Below the pieces are notes generated by a model. The model had not been told where the DNA came from, searched no databases, and saw nothing but the letters and a program-made list of their open reading frames with translations. From Actinomycetota bacterium (GTDB taxonomy: Bacteria > Actinomycetota > Acidimicrobiia > IMCC26256 > PALSA-610): a stretch of DNA of 53,594 nucleotides. The stretch spans positions 1 to 53,594 of the forward strand of contig PLBO01000091.1 in NCBI GenBank assembly GCA_003134555.1, read 5' to 3'. Positions 16,898-24,127 of the stretch are shown here, piece by piece (positions within the stretch are counted from its first letter, which is position 1; the number at the start of each line of letters is the position of its first letter). Both the position numbers and the translations under genes were made by a program.

Positions 16898-17221
16898 GTG
16901 GCGCAGTGGAGTTTCCTCACCAACCATGCCCGCGTGCTGCTCTGCATCGCGCACGATCCCGGTCTGCGACTGCGCGACATGGCCGCGGAGCTCGGCATCA
17001 CCGAACGCAGCGCCTTCGCCATCGTCAGCGACCTGACCGAGGCCGGCTACGTCGTGAAGGAACGCGACGGACGCCGCAACCGATACTCGATCCAGCACCA
17101 CATGCCGCTGCCCGACTCGACCGGGCGCGAGCGCACGGTGGGAGAAGTGCTCAACCTGCTCGTAGACAGGAAGTCACGTCCTCGAAGCAAGCCGAACGTC
17201 TCGGTCGCACGAAGCGGGTGA
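16898..17221 (+). CDS. Winged helix-turn-helix transcriptional regulator (MarR/ArsR-like, 'FLTNHA' family)
   Basis: 107 residues from GTG 16898. I choose this start because the actinobacterial family begins with a short xWxFLTNHAxVLLxIA motif, seen here as WSFLTNHARVLLCIAHDP. An upstream in-frame ATG at 16853 would overlap the divergent gene. The HTH is LRLRDMAAELGITERSAFAIVSDL and the wing is KERDGRRNRYSI. The C-terminus ends with VGEVLNLLVDRK. No Shine-Dalgarno is visible, so it may be leaderless. Ligand and targets unknown; it may control the divergent pair 16854/16517. Confidence 0.85.
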   Translation: MAQWSFLTNHARVLLCIAHDPGLRLRDMAAELGITERSAFAIVSDLTEAGYVVKERDGRRNRYSIQHHMPLPDSTGRERTVGEVLNLLVDRKSRPRSKPNVSVARSG

Positions 17222-17338
17222 CGCGGCGGGTGATGCACCGGCCGACGAAAATGTCGACCCCAACCGGGAATAGGATGGAGTCGGCTTCTTCGCCGGGCAA
17301 GTGGTTCGCCGACCGGGGCTGAGATCGGTCGTGCAGAC

Positions 17339-18088
17339 ATGGATGGCTTGCTCGTCGTGGATCCTTCTGGGCCAACGCGCGGCGAGATTCCCGTTCCCGG
17401 CATGGTCGATCGGCCGATGCTCGTCGCCGCTCCGTCCGGCGATCGTCACGCCGCATCGTCGGTGTCGAAGCTGCGAGTTCTCGAGGTAGTCGGGCGTCGA
17501 TCGCTTCCCTCGCTGATCGAGGCCACGATCATCCCCGCGATCCTCTTCTACGTGTTCTTCGTGACGCTCGGTCCCACGCCCGCGATGCTCGCCGTGCTGA
17601 CGTGGTCGTACGGAGCGGTGCTGCGCCGGCTGGTCCGCGGTCACGGGGTCCCGGGCGTGCTTCAGCTCGCCGTCATCGGGCTCACGGTGCGAACGATCGT
17701 CGGCATCATGAGCGGCACGTTCATGTACTTCCTCCAACCCGTCGCGACCACGGTCGCGCTCGCGCTCGTCTTCCTCGGATCGTTGAAGTTCGGTCGCCCG
17801 ATCATCGCCCGTATGGCATCCGACTTCTGCCCGCTCTCGCCCGAGATCGCGTGCCGTCCCGGAGTGGTCCGCCTGTTCAGCGGTCTCACGCTGTTATGGG
17901 CCGGCGTCCATCTCCTCAGCGCGGCGACCACGTTCTCGTTGCTCGTGCTCCTGTCGACGCCGACCTTCGTCGCGGTGCGGAGCTTCGTCAGCCTCGCGAT
18001 CACCATCAGTGCCGTCGTGCTGACCGTTTCCTGGTCGATCCGCACTGCCCGCGCCGAGAACCTCGTCTTCGCACGCGTCGCGCTCTGA
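17339..18088 (+). CDS. Integral membrane protein, VC0807/DUF3159-like
   Basis: 249 residues with a 50-residue soluble N-terminus and about six hydrophobic segments (for example LIEATIIPAILFYVFFVTLG, VLQLAVIGLTVRTIVGIMSG, ISAVVLTVSWSI). The arrangement resembles VC0807-type membrane proteins of unknown function. Gap 17222-17338 upstream shows nothing distinctive. Convergent with the sortase gene, 15 bp apart. Confidence 0.65.
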   Translation: MDGLLVVDPSGPTRGEIPVPGMVDRPMLVAAPSGDRHAASSVSKLRVLEVVGRRSLPSLIEATIIPAILFYVFFVTLGPTPAMLAVLTWSYGAVLRRLVRGHGVPGVLQLAVIGLTVRTIVGIMSGTFMYFLQPVATTVALALVFLGSLKFGRPIIARMASDFCPLSPEIACRPGVVRLFSGLTLLWAGVHLLSAATTFSLLVLLSTPTFVAVRSFVSLAITISAVVLTVSWSIRTARAENLVFARVAL

Positions 18089-18103
18089 CCCGCCGACGCG
18101 TCG

Positions 18104-18850
18104 TCAGAGAATGCGGGTCGCGAAGACGACCAAGCGGTGATCGTGGGTTCCGTTTCGGAACGTCCCCGCGCACGTGACGAGCGTCAGGTGCGAGAGACCG
18201 TCGACCGATCGTTGGGGCGTCGTGCCGGCGACGGGACCGACGCCGTACATTTGGGTCAGGACACCTTTCTCAGTCGTTTGGGCGAGCGAGAAGCTCGTCG
18301 AGCCGGTCACGGCGAACGGAACGTCGAGCCCGCTGCGGGTGTCGTGAACGATTATCCGATCACCGCGCCGCAGACGGTCGATGTGCGCGAACACGGCTTG
18401 GGTACCGCGCGGGCCGTCGATGTGGCCGGCGAACAACGCGGTGCTGATCACACCCGGAACCGCGCTGCCCCGGTACCAGAAGGCTTCCTGCCACACCGGG
18501 TCGCCGACCGGGCCCTCGGGCGCGTCCATCGCGTCGCCGGGCGTGACCCCCACTCCGAGCACGCGCGCGTCGACGTTCAGCGACGGGATCCGCAGTTGTA
18601 GTGGCACGGGCACGGGGCCGGCGCGCACGTCGAGACGCGCGGCGTAGAGAGCAGCGGGAACGGGTGGAACCGCAATGGTTCGACGGCGCGCGGTTGCGGT
18701 GCGCGGGGACGGGTCGGATCGCGCGGTCGCGGTCGGCGCGGTCCGCGCGGTCGGCGCGGTCCGTTGTCGATCGGCGCAACCAACCAGGACGCCGGTGCCC
18801 GCGATCAACAGGATCGCGAGCGCGATCCGTCCCGGGGCTCGTCGCCTCAT
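18104..18850 (-). CDS. Sortase (class E/F-like) transpeptidase, possible lipoprotein
   Basis: 248 residues from ATG 18848-18850. N-terminal membrane segment IALAILLIAGTGVLVGC has a Cys at the lipobox position (LVGC). A Thr/Arg/Pro linker follows, then the sortase beta-barrel. The catalytic triad is present: His in LFAGHIDG, Cys in LTLVTCAGTF, Arg in HDHRLVVFAT. Sortases cleave a pentapeptide sorting signal and attach the protein to the cell wall. The immediate upstream gene, 16 bp away on the same strand, encodes a surface protein with a C-terminal sorting-like signal, so enzyme and substrate are probably an operon. Confidence 0.9.
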   Translation of the reverse strand: MRRRAPGRIALAILLIAGTGVLVGCADRQRTAPTARTAPTATARSDPSPRTATARRRTIAVPPVPAALYAARLDVRAGPVPVPLQLRIPSLNVDARVLGVGVTPGDAMDAPEGPVGDPVWQEAFWYRGSAVPGVISTALFAGHIDGPRGTQAVFAHIDRLRRGDRIIVHDTRSGLDVPFAVTGSTSFSLAQTTEKGVLTQMYGVGPVAGTTPQRSVDGLSHLTLVTCAGTFRNGTHDHRLVVFATRIL

Positions 18851-18866
18851 TGACGCCGATGGCGGA

Positions 18867-19895
18867 TCAATGCCGCGGCCGCGACGCGCGGCGCAGTTGC
18901 AGACGGCGTCGCGCGAGCACACCTGTGGTCGCAGTCACCGCGACACCCGCGAACAACACCGCGGGCCAAGGGAAAGTCCCCGAGGTCAATGGTGCGACAC
19001 CGGTCCGCGGCGGACCGACGATGCCGACCGTGAGACCCAAGGAAGTCGTCGTCACGCCGCCGCCCCGGGGAGACGTCGTCGACGTGGTGACGCCCCCGCC
19101 GCCACCCGGCCCGGTCGACGAGGTGACGCCGCCGGGCGCCGCCGTCGTCGTGGTGGGAAGGCTCGTCGCGCAGGTCGGCGCGGTGAAGTGGTCGTTGATC
19201 AACGTCACCGAGCCGTTCCGCGCGAGCGCGCGGCCGTGAACGGTCACGTTGTTCTGCATGGTGATCGTGGTCAGAGCCAGGATGTTGCCGACGAACGTCG
19301 AGCTGCTCCCCAGGTTCGCGGAGCTCAGGACCTGCCAGTAGACGTTGCACTCCTGGGCGCCGCGGATGAGCCGGACGACGCTGCTCGATGCGGTGGTGAG
19401 GGTCGTGTCCGTCTGGAAGATGAAGACCGTGTTCGGCCGGTTGTTCCCGTCGAGCGTGAGCGTCCCGTTGATGCTCAGCGGACCCCTGCTCAGCGCGTGG
19501 TAGATACCGCCCTGCAGCGTGCCGGCGAGATTGTTGCCGGTCGTCGCGGTGACCACCGTCCGCAGGTGGGCGTTGTTGTACGCCTTGGTCAGGTCGAGCT
19601 GCGCCGCCGCGGCATTGGGGTTGTCGATCACCCCGGGACTGTTCACCACGCCGGGCCCGAAGCCGGTGATCGATGAGCCCGGCGAGACGCCGAGATTCTC
19701 GTTCATGGTGGTATTGCCGACGTTCGTGACCGATTGCCCGCCGAGGACCGCATAGTTCGCGGCGGTCCCCATCGGAACGTTGGTCACCATGGCCGCGCTC
19801 GCGGTGTGGGCGAACACGAGGAAGACCGCCGTGGCCAGGGCGAGCGCGATCACTGCCACTCCGCTCCGGCGGGCAACGGCGAGGTGATGTGTCAT
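18867..19895 (-). CDS. Ice-binding-like (DUF3494) surface protein with C-terminal sorting signal
   Basis: 342 residues from ATG 19893-19895 (a TTG just before it is less likely). Signal peptide about 1-35 (VAVIALALATAVFLVFAHTASA). The DUF3494 beta-helix spans about 38-240: AANYAVLGGQSVTNVGNT, NTVFIFQTDTTLT, CNVYWQVLSSANLG and FVGNILALTTITM are characteristic. A Gly/Thr linker follows, then PPRTG, a hydrophobic span and an RRR tail, the layout of LPxTG-type anchoring signals. In this family ice binding is proven for some members, while others are adhesins; no habitat claim can be made. Anchoring by the adjacent sortase is likely. Confidence 0.9.
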   Translation of the reverse strand: MTHHLAVARRSGVAVIALALATAVFLVFAHTASAAMVTNVPMGTAANYAVLGGQSVTNVGNTTMNENLGVSPGSSITGFGPGVVNSPGVIDNPNAAAAQLDLTKAYNNAHLRTVVTATTGNNLAGTLQGGIYHALSRGPLSINGTLTLDGNNRPNTVFIFQTDTTLTTASSSVVRLIRGAQECNVYWQVLSSANLGSSSTFVGNILALTTITMQNNVTVHGRALARNGSVTLINDHFTAPTCATSLPTTTTAAPGGVTSSTGPGGGGGVTTSTTSPRGGGVTTTSLGLTVGIVGPPRTGVAPLTSGTFPWPAVLFAGVAVTATTGVLARRRLQLRRASRPRH

Positions 19896-19909
19896 CAAAG
19901 AGCTCGTTT

Positions 19910-19976
19910 CGTACGTAGCAAGGCATCGCCACCAGCAGCACCGCCGCGGCAGGGGGGATTGGCCCTTGTACGTACG
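19910..19976. promoter_or_regulatory. Inverted repeat in the leader of the ice-binding-like gene
   Basis: CCTTGTACGTACG at 19964-19976 pairs with CGTACGTAGCAAGG at 19910-19923, with one bulged base and a 40-base loop. It begins 15 bp upstream of the ATG. It could be an operator or a long-range mRNA stem that occludes the start. The rest of the gap up to 20120 has short GC hairpins but nothing I can name. Confidence 0.4.
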
Positions 19977-20120
19977 ATCTGCTGACCAGGTCTCCCAAGC
20001 CGGCGCCGGGCACTGATCCGGACGTCATCTGGGAAGGCCAGCAACAGGGTGAGATACCGGCACCCTCATGTCCTATCGGCAGCGAAAGCGCCGAAACCCG
20101 GGAAATCTGCTCGCCAGGGC

Positions 20121-20139
20121 GGAATTTGTGGCAAATCCC
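20121..20139 (-). terminator. Hairpin downstream of modA
   Basis: On the minus strand GGGATTTG-CCA-CAAATTCC forms an 8-bp stem with one G-T pair, about 22 bp past the modA stop. A second stem, GGCCC/GGGCC at 20140-20158, precedes it. Together they probably end the long xanthine dehydrogenase operon. No T-tract. Confidence 0.4.
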
Positions 20140-20161
20140 GGCCCCGATCAGCCGGGCCAGG

Positions 20162-20953
20162 TCAGCCGGGGGGCAGGAATCCTCTCGCCTGCAACGCCTG
20201 CTGTCCGGTCCCGCCGACGATCTCGTCGACGAACGCCTCGGCGGCCGGGAGGTTCTTCGATGCCTTGACCGCGGCGATCGGATAGATCGCGACGACGTTC
20301 CGGCCGGCCGGGATCTCGACGCCTGCGACCTTGCTCCCCGCTGACTTCACGTCGGTGACGTAGACGACGACGGCATCGGCTTCACCGAGGGTGAGCTTCG
20401 AGAGTGCCGACTTGACGTCGAGCTCGTTCGACACCGGCCTCGGCGCGGGGAGCCCGGCCTTTTGGAACGCCTGGCGCGCGTACTTCCCGGCCGGCACCGA
20501 CGGATCCGCGAGCACGAGGGTCACACCCGGCCGCTCGAGATCGGCCAGGCCCGTGATGTGCTTCGGGTTGCCCGGCGCGACCGCGATCTCCAACTTGTTG
20601 CGCGCGAATTGTTTCGGCGGTTCGACAAGGCCCGCGTCGACGAGCTTCTGCATGTTCTTCTCGTCGGCCGACGCGAACACGTCGGCCGGGGCGCCCTGCT
20701 GGATCTGCGTAACCAACGCCTGCGAACCCGCGAAGTTGTAGGTCAGCGACAGCCCGGGGTCACTCGCTGCCAGCGTCTGCTTCTCGTCGGCGAACGCCCC
20801 GGTCAGCGACGCGGCCGCGAACACGTTCAGGGAGCCGCTGAGTTTTGGCGCCGCGGTGGTCGTGGAGGTGCTCGACGGTTTGCTGCTGCTGCCACACGCC
20901 GAGGCGACGAACGCAAAGGACAGGGCAAGCAACGCGATCCGTCGACGAGACAT
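20162..20953 (-). CDS. modA: Molybdate ABC transporter substrate-binding lipoprotein ModA
   Basis: 263 residues from ATG 20951-20953. Lipoprotein signal with lipobox VASACGSSS. The mature protein has the ModA pattern: GSLNVFAAASLTGAF, YNFAGSQALVTQIQQGAPAD, FASADEKNMQKL, and NELDVKSALSKLTLGEADAV with VVVYVTD. It should capture molybdate or tungstate outside the membrane. No ModB or ModC gene is nearby. It is the last gene of the operon encoding a molybdenum-dependent xanthine dehydrogenase, 35 bp after the oxygenase gene, which fits supply of metal for that enzyme and the XdhD-type one at 46776. Confidence 0.92.
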   Translation of the reverse strand: MSRRRIALLALSFAFVASACGSSSKPSSTSTTTAAPKLSGSLNVFAAASLTGAFADEKQTLAASDPGLSLTYNFAGSQALVTQIQQGAPADVFASADEKNMQKLVDAGLVEPPKQFARNKLEIAVAPGNPKHITGLADLERPGVTLVLADPSVPAGKYARQAFQKAGLPAPRPVSNELDVKSALSKLTLGEADAVVVYVTDVKSAGSKVAGVEIPAGRNVVAIYPIAAVKASKNLPAAEAFVDEIVGGTGQQALQARGFLPPG

Positions 20954-20988
20954 CGAAACCCCCGATCCGAGAAGTAGTCTGCGTGAGA

Positions 20989-21948
20989 CTAGTCGCGTGG
21001 GTCGATGAGGCCAATGTCGTAGAGCACGCGGTCGAGGAGCGCGCCGGCTTCGATCGTGCCGAATCGCAACGGGTGCGCGTCGTCGACACACGTCGGCAGT
21101 GGCGCGAGCGCGAACCACGGTGCCGGGTGACAAAACTGCACGACGGAGAATCGCTCGGTCGCCGAGCCCGGCCCGGCGATGACGCGATGCACGCCCGCGG
21201 GTATCCGGCCGTTGCTGAGGCGCTCGAGCATGATGCCGGAGTTGACGACCACGTGGCCCTCGGGCGGCACGACGTCGAGCCATCCCTCGGGCGTCTTCAA
21301 CTGCAAGCCACGGCTGGTCGCGCGCGGCAGCGCGGTCACGAGATTGATGTCGGTATGCGCGTCGGCCCACACGTATTCGGCCGAGGGCGCGTGCGCAATC
21401 GGTGGGTAGTGGATTGCCCGGGTGAGGTGCGAACCGTCGGCCAGGATGTCGTCGAAGTAGTCGTCGGCGACGCGCAAACCGGCCGCCACGATGCGAAGGA
21501 AGCGGGTCTGCAGATCGACGAGGCGCTCGTGGAACGCGGCCAGCACCACGCCGATGCCGGGCACCGCGATCTCGGGAAAGATCTGGTCGAGGTATCGGTG
21601 CGGATATCGGGTGCGCAGCGGATGATGCGGGGGCACAACCGCTCCCCAGTTGAGCATCTCCTTCCAGTCGGCGATGTCGCTGCTCGCCGCGGTCTCGACC
21701 AGCAGCCCGGTGTATCCGGTCTGGCCGTGACTCTCGGGCACGCGCCAGCGGTTCTTCTCGGCGGCCGAAAGCGCGAAGAACTGCGCGAGCATGGCGTAGG
21801 CCTCGTCCATCAGGTCGGGCGGGATGTCGTGGCTGGTGAAGACGAAACCGGTTCCCAAGCTGCGAGTCACGCCGTCGATCACCGCGCGCCGTTGCGCGTC
21901 GCTCCCCCGCTCGAACGCGAGCAGGTCGACGTCGAGTACCTCGGTCAT
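20989..21948 (-). CDS. 2-oxoglutarate/Fe(II)-dependent oxygenase, IPNS-like (first copy)
   Basis: 319 residues from ATG 21946-21948, overlapping the upstream stop by ATGA. The N-terminal DIOX_N part (VTRSLGTGFVFTSHDIPP) precedes the double-stranded beta-helix. Iron ligands are His and Asp in WADAHTDINLV and the distal His in AGVHRVIAGP. The 2OG-binding Arg is in ERFSVVQF. Family members hydroxylate small molecules using O2 and 2-oxoglutarate; fungal thymine-7-hydroxylase belongs to the same superfamily, which makes a base or ring-cleavage product a plausible substrate here. Substrate not deducible. Confidence 0.88.
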   Translation of the reverse strand: MTEVLDVDLLAFERGSDAQRRAVIDGVTRSLGTGFVFTSHDIPPDLMDEAYAMLAQFFALSAAEKNRWRVPESHGQTGYTGLLVETAASSDIADWKEMLNWGAVVPPHHPLRTRYPHRYLDQIFPEIAVPGIGVVLAAFHERLVDLQTRFLRIVAAGLRVADDYFDDILADGSHLTRAIHYPPIAHAPSAEYVWADAHTDINLVTALPRATSRGLQLKTPEGWLDVVPPEGHVVVNSGIMLERLSNGRIPAGVHRVIAGPGSATERFSVVQFCHPAPWFALAPLPTCVDDAHPLRFGTIEAGALLDRVLYDIGLIDPRD

Positions 21949-22880
21949 GATTCCGTGTCGGCGGGTTCGACCGCACCTCGTTGCGACGTGATGCGCGTGT
22001 ACATCTCCGGTCGCCGATAGCGGTCGAAGTCGAAGACCGTCCGCTTGTAGGCGAGGCAGAGATCGAGATCGCACACTGCGACGACGACCTCGTCGTCGGA
22101 TGTCGCGCACCGTGCGATCACTTCCCCCGACGGCGCGATGATCTGACTGTCGGAGAGAGCGTCGACGCCCTCTTCGACGCCGCCCTTGCCTACGCCGACG
22201 ACCCACGTGGCGTTCTGATACGCGCCGGCCGCCATCACCAGGTTGTTGTGGAACGCGGCGAGGCGATCTTGCGCGGGGTCGGGTGCGTAGTGGATGGGCG
22301 TGTTGTAACCGATGCACACCAGCTCCACGCCCTGCAGCCCGAGGACGCGGTAGGTCTCCGGCCACCGCCGGTCGTTGCAGATCGCGAGCCCGACGAGCCC
22401 GCCGAACGCGCGGTGCACCTGAAACGAGTCCGGACCGGGTTCGAAGTACTTGCGCTCCAGATGTTGGAACGGACGCCACGCTTCCGGTTCCTCGTGACCG
22501 GGAAGGTGGACCTTGCGATAGCGCGCGGCCACGTGGCCGTCGCGCTCGACGAGGATCGCGGTGTTGTACCGATGGCCGTCGGGGGTCAGCTCGGCGTAGC
22601 CCAGATGGAACCCGACACCGAGCCGCTCGGCCTCGTCGAACAGCGGCTTGGTGTCGGCGCTCGGCATGTCGCGCTCGAAGAACGTGAGGAGCTCCTCGTC
22701 GGGCAGGTCCCACCGCGGGAAGAACGTCGTGAGCGCGAGCTCGGGGAACACGACGAGCTCGGCGCCGCGGCCGGCGGATTCCCGGAGCATCGCGAGCAGC
22801 CGTTCGACCACGTGCGCGCGGGTTTCGGCCCGCCCGACCGGACCCATCTGCGCGGCGGCAATCGTGAGCGGTCGGCTCAT
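21945..22880 (-). CDS. N-carbamoyl-D-amino-acid hydrolase-like nitrilase-superfamily amidase
   Basis: 311 residues from ATG 22878-22880. The Glu-Lys-Cys triad is visible: Glu in VVFPELALTTF, Lys in YRKVHLPGHEE, Cys in LAICNDRRWPETYRVLGLQG. The CNDRRWPE loop followed by ELVCIGYNTP and the AAGAYQNATW segment are characteristic of D-carbamoylases, closer than to beta-ureidopropionase. The reaction would release CO2 and NH3 from an N-carbamoyl compound produced by the hydantoinase at 27963. Overlaps both neighbours by ATGA, so it is fully embedded in the operon. Confidence 0.88.
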   Translation of the reverse strand: MSRPLTIAAAQMGPVGRAETRAHVVERLLAMLRESAGRGAELVVFPELALTTFFPRWDLPDEELLTFFERDMPSADTKPLFDEAERLGVGFHLGYAELTPDGHRYNTAILVERDGHVAARYRKVHLPGHEEPEAWRPFQHLERKYFEPGPDSFQVHRAFGGLVGLAICNDRRWPETYRVLGLQGVELVCIGYNTPIHYAPDPAQDRLAAFHNNLVMAAGAYQNATWVVGVGKGGVEEGVDALSDSQIIAPSGEVIARCATSDDEVVVAVCDLDLCLAYKRTVFDFDRYRRPEMYTRITSQRGAVEPADTES

Positions 22881-24127
22881 CGCTCGTCCGTCGCGAGGCG
22901 CAACAACACGTGCAACAGCACGTTGGCGCCCGCTTCGAGATCGGCGTCGGCGGTGAGCTCGGCGGGATTGTGACTGATGCCCCGCACGCTGGGCACGAAC
23001 ACCATCCCGGCGGGACACACCCGCGCCAGCATCTGCGCGTCGTGGCCGGCCCCCGACGGCAGCCGCCGCGTCGAGAGCCCGCGCGCCCGCGCGATCTCCT
23101 CGACCAACGCGATGACGCGCTCGTCGAAGTCGACGGGAGCGAAGCGCGCGAGCGAGCGCCGCTCGATCGACACACCCTCGCGTTCGGCCAGCTCGTCACA
23201 GAACTCGAACAGCCTTCGCTCCGCCACGCCGACGAGCTCCTCGTCGGTGTTGCGCAGGTCGACGGTGATGGTCGCCCGCGCCGCAACGACGTTCACGAGG
23301 TTCGGGTGCAGCTCGATCCGCCCGACTGTCGCGACCTGCGGCGAACCCATATCGGCCGCGAGCCGGCGCACGAACGACGCCACCTCGGCCGCGGCGTACC
23401 CCGCGTCGTGCCGCATCGACATCGGCGTCGTGCCGGCATGGTTCGACTGTCCGATGATCGTCAGCTCGGTCCAGGAGATGCCTTGCACACCGGTCACTGC
23501 GCCGATCGTCACTGCCTCGGCTTCGAGCACCGGACCCTGCTCGATGTGCAGCTCGACGTAGGCGTGCGGCGGCCGCGCCGGGCACGGCTGCGGACCGGCG
23601 TACCCAATACGAATCAGCTCCTCGCCGAGGAGCGCGCCGTCGACCGCGCGCACGGCCAGCCCGTCCTCCAGCGACATCCCGCCCGCGAACACGAGGCTGC
23701 CCAGCATGTCGGGCGCGAACCGGCTGCCTTCCTCGTCGGTGAAGAAGGCGACCGCGAGCGGGTGCGCGAGCTCGACGCCCGAGGTGATCACCGTCTCGAG
23801 CACCTCGATCCCCGCGAGCACGCCGAGCGTGCCGTCGAACCGGCCGCCGGTCGCAACCGTGTCGATGTGACTGCCGGTCATGACGGGTGCGTCGGTGCGC
23901 TCGGGCGGCCAAGTACCGACGACGTTCCCGATCTCGTCGACGTCGATCCTGAGGCCCAGATCGCGCATCCAGCTCACGACGAGATCACGACCGAGTCGAT
24001 CGTCGTCGGTGAGCGCGAGCCGCGCGCAACCACCGCCTTCGATCGCGCCGAGCTCCGCGAGCGCGTCGAGGCGGGCGCGCAAGCGCGGGAGCGAGATCTC
24101 CAGATCGTCGACGGTCGCCCGGGTCAT
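22877..24127 (-). CDS. M20-family allantoate amidohydrolase / N-carbamoyl-L-amino-acid hydrolase
   Basis: 416 residues from ATG 24125-24127. Di-metal site motifs: GSHIDTVATGGRFDG, FFTDEEGSRF, HIEQGPVLEA, and the C-terminal SGAGHDAQMLA with GISHNP. These place it in the AllC/HyuC/beta-ureidopropionase group, not the ArgE/DapE group. Known activities are removal of ureido groups from allantoate, ureidoglycine-type intermediates or N-carbamoyl-L-amino acids. Overlap of 4 bases with both neighbours. Presence next to xanthine dehydrogenase favours a purine-ring-opening product as substrate, but the L-carbamoylase role cannot be excluded. Confidence 0.9.
   Translation of the reverse strand: MTRATVDDLEISLPRLRARLDALAELGAIEGGGCARLALTDDDRLGRDLVVSWMRDLGLRIDVDEIGNVVGTWPPERTDAPVMTGSHIDTVATGGRFDGTLGVLAGIEVLETVITSGVELAHPLAVAFFTDEEGSRFAPDMLGSLVFAGGMSLEDGLAVRAVDGALLGEELIRIGYAGPQPCPARPPHAYVELHIEQGPVLEAEAVTIGAVTGVQGISWTELTIIGQSNHAGTTPMSMRHDAGYAAAEVASFVRRLAADMGSPQVATVGRIELHPNLVNVVAARATITVDLRNTDEELVGVAERRLFEFCDELAEREGVSIERRSLARFAPVDFDERVIALVEEIARARGLSTRRLPSGAGHDAQMLARVCPAGMVFVPSVRGISHNPAELTADADLEAGANVLLHVLLRLATDER

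Noticed and set aside
19977-20120. Possible riboswitch (c-di-AMP/ydaO-like fragments such as a GGGTGAGATACC stretch) on the plus strand
   Set aside because: The conserved core could not be matched end to end, and the gene that follows on that strand is on the opposite strand, so there is nothing for it to control.
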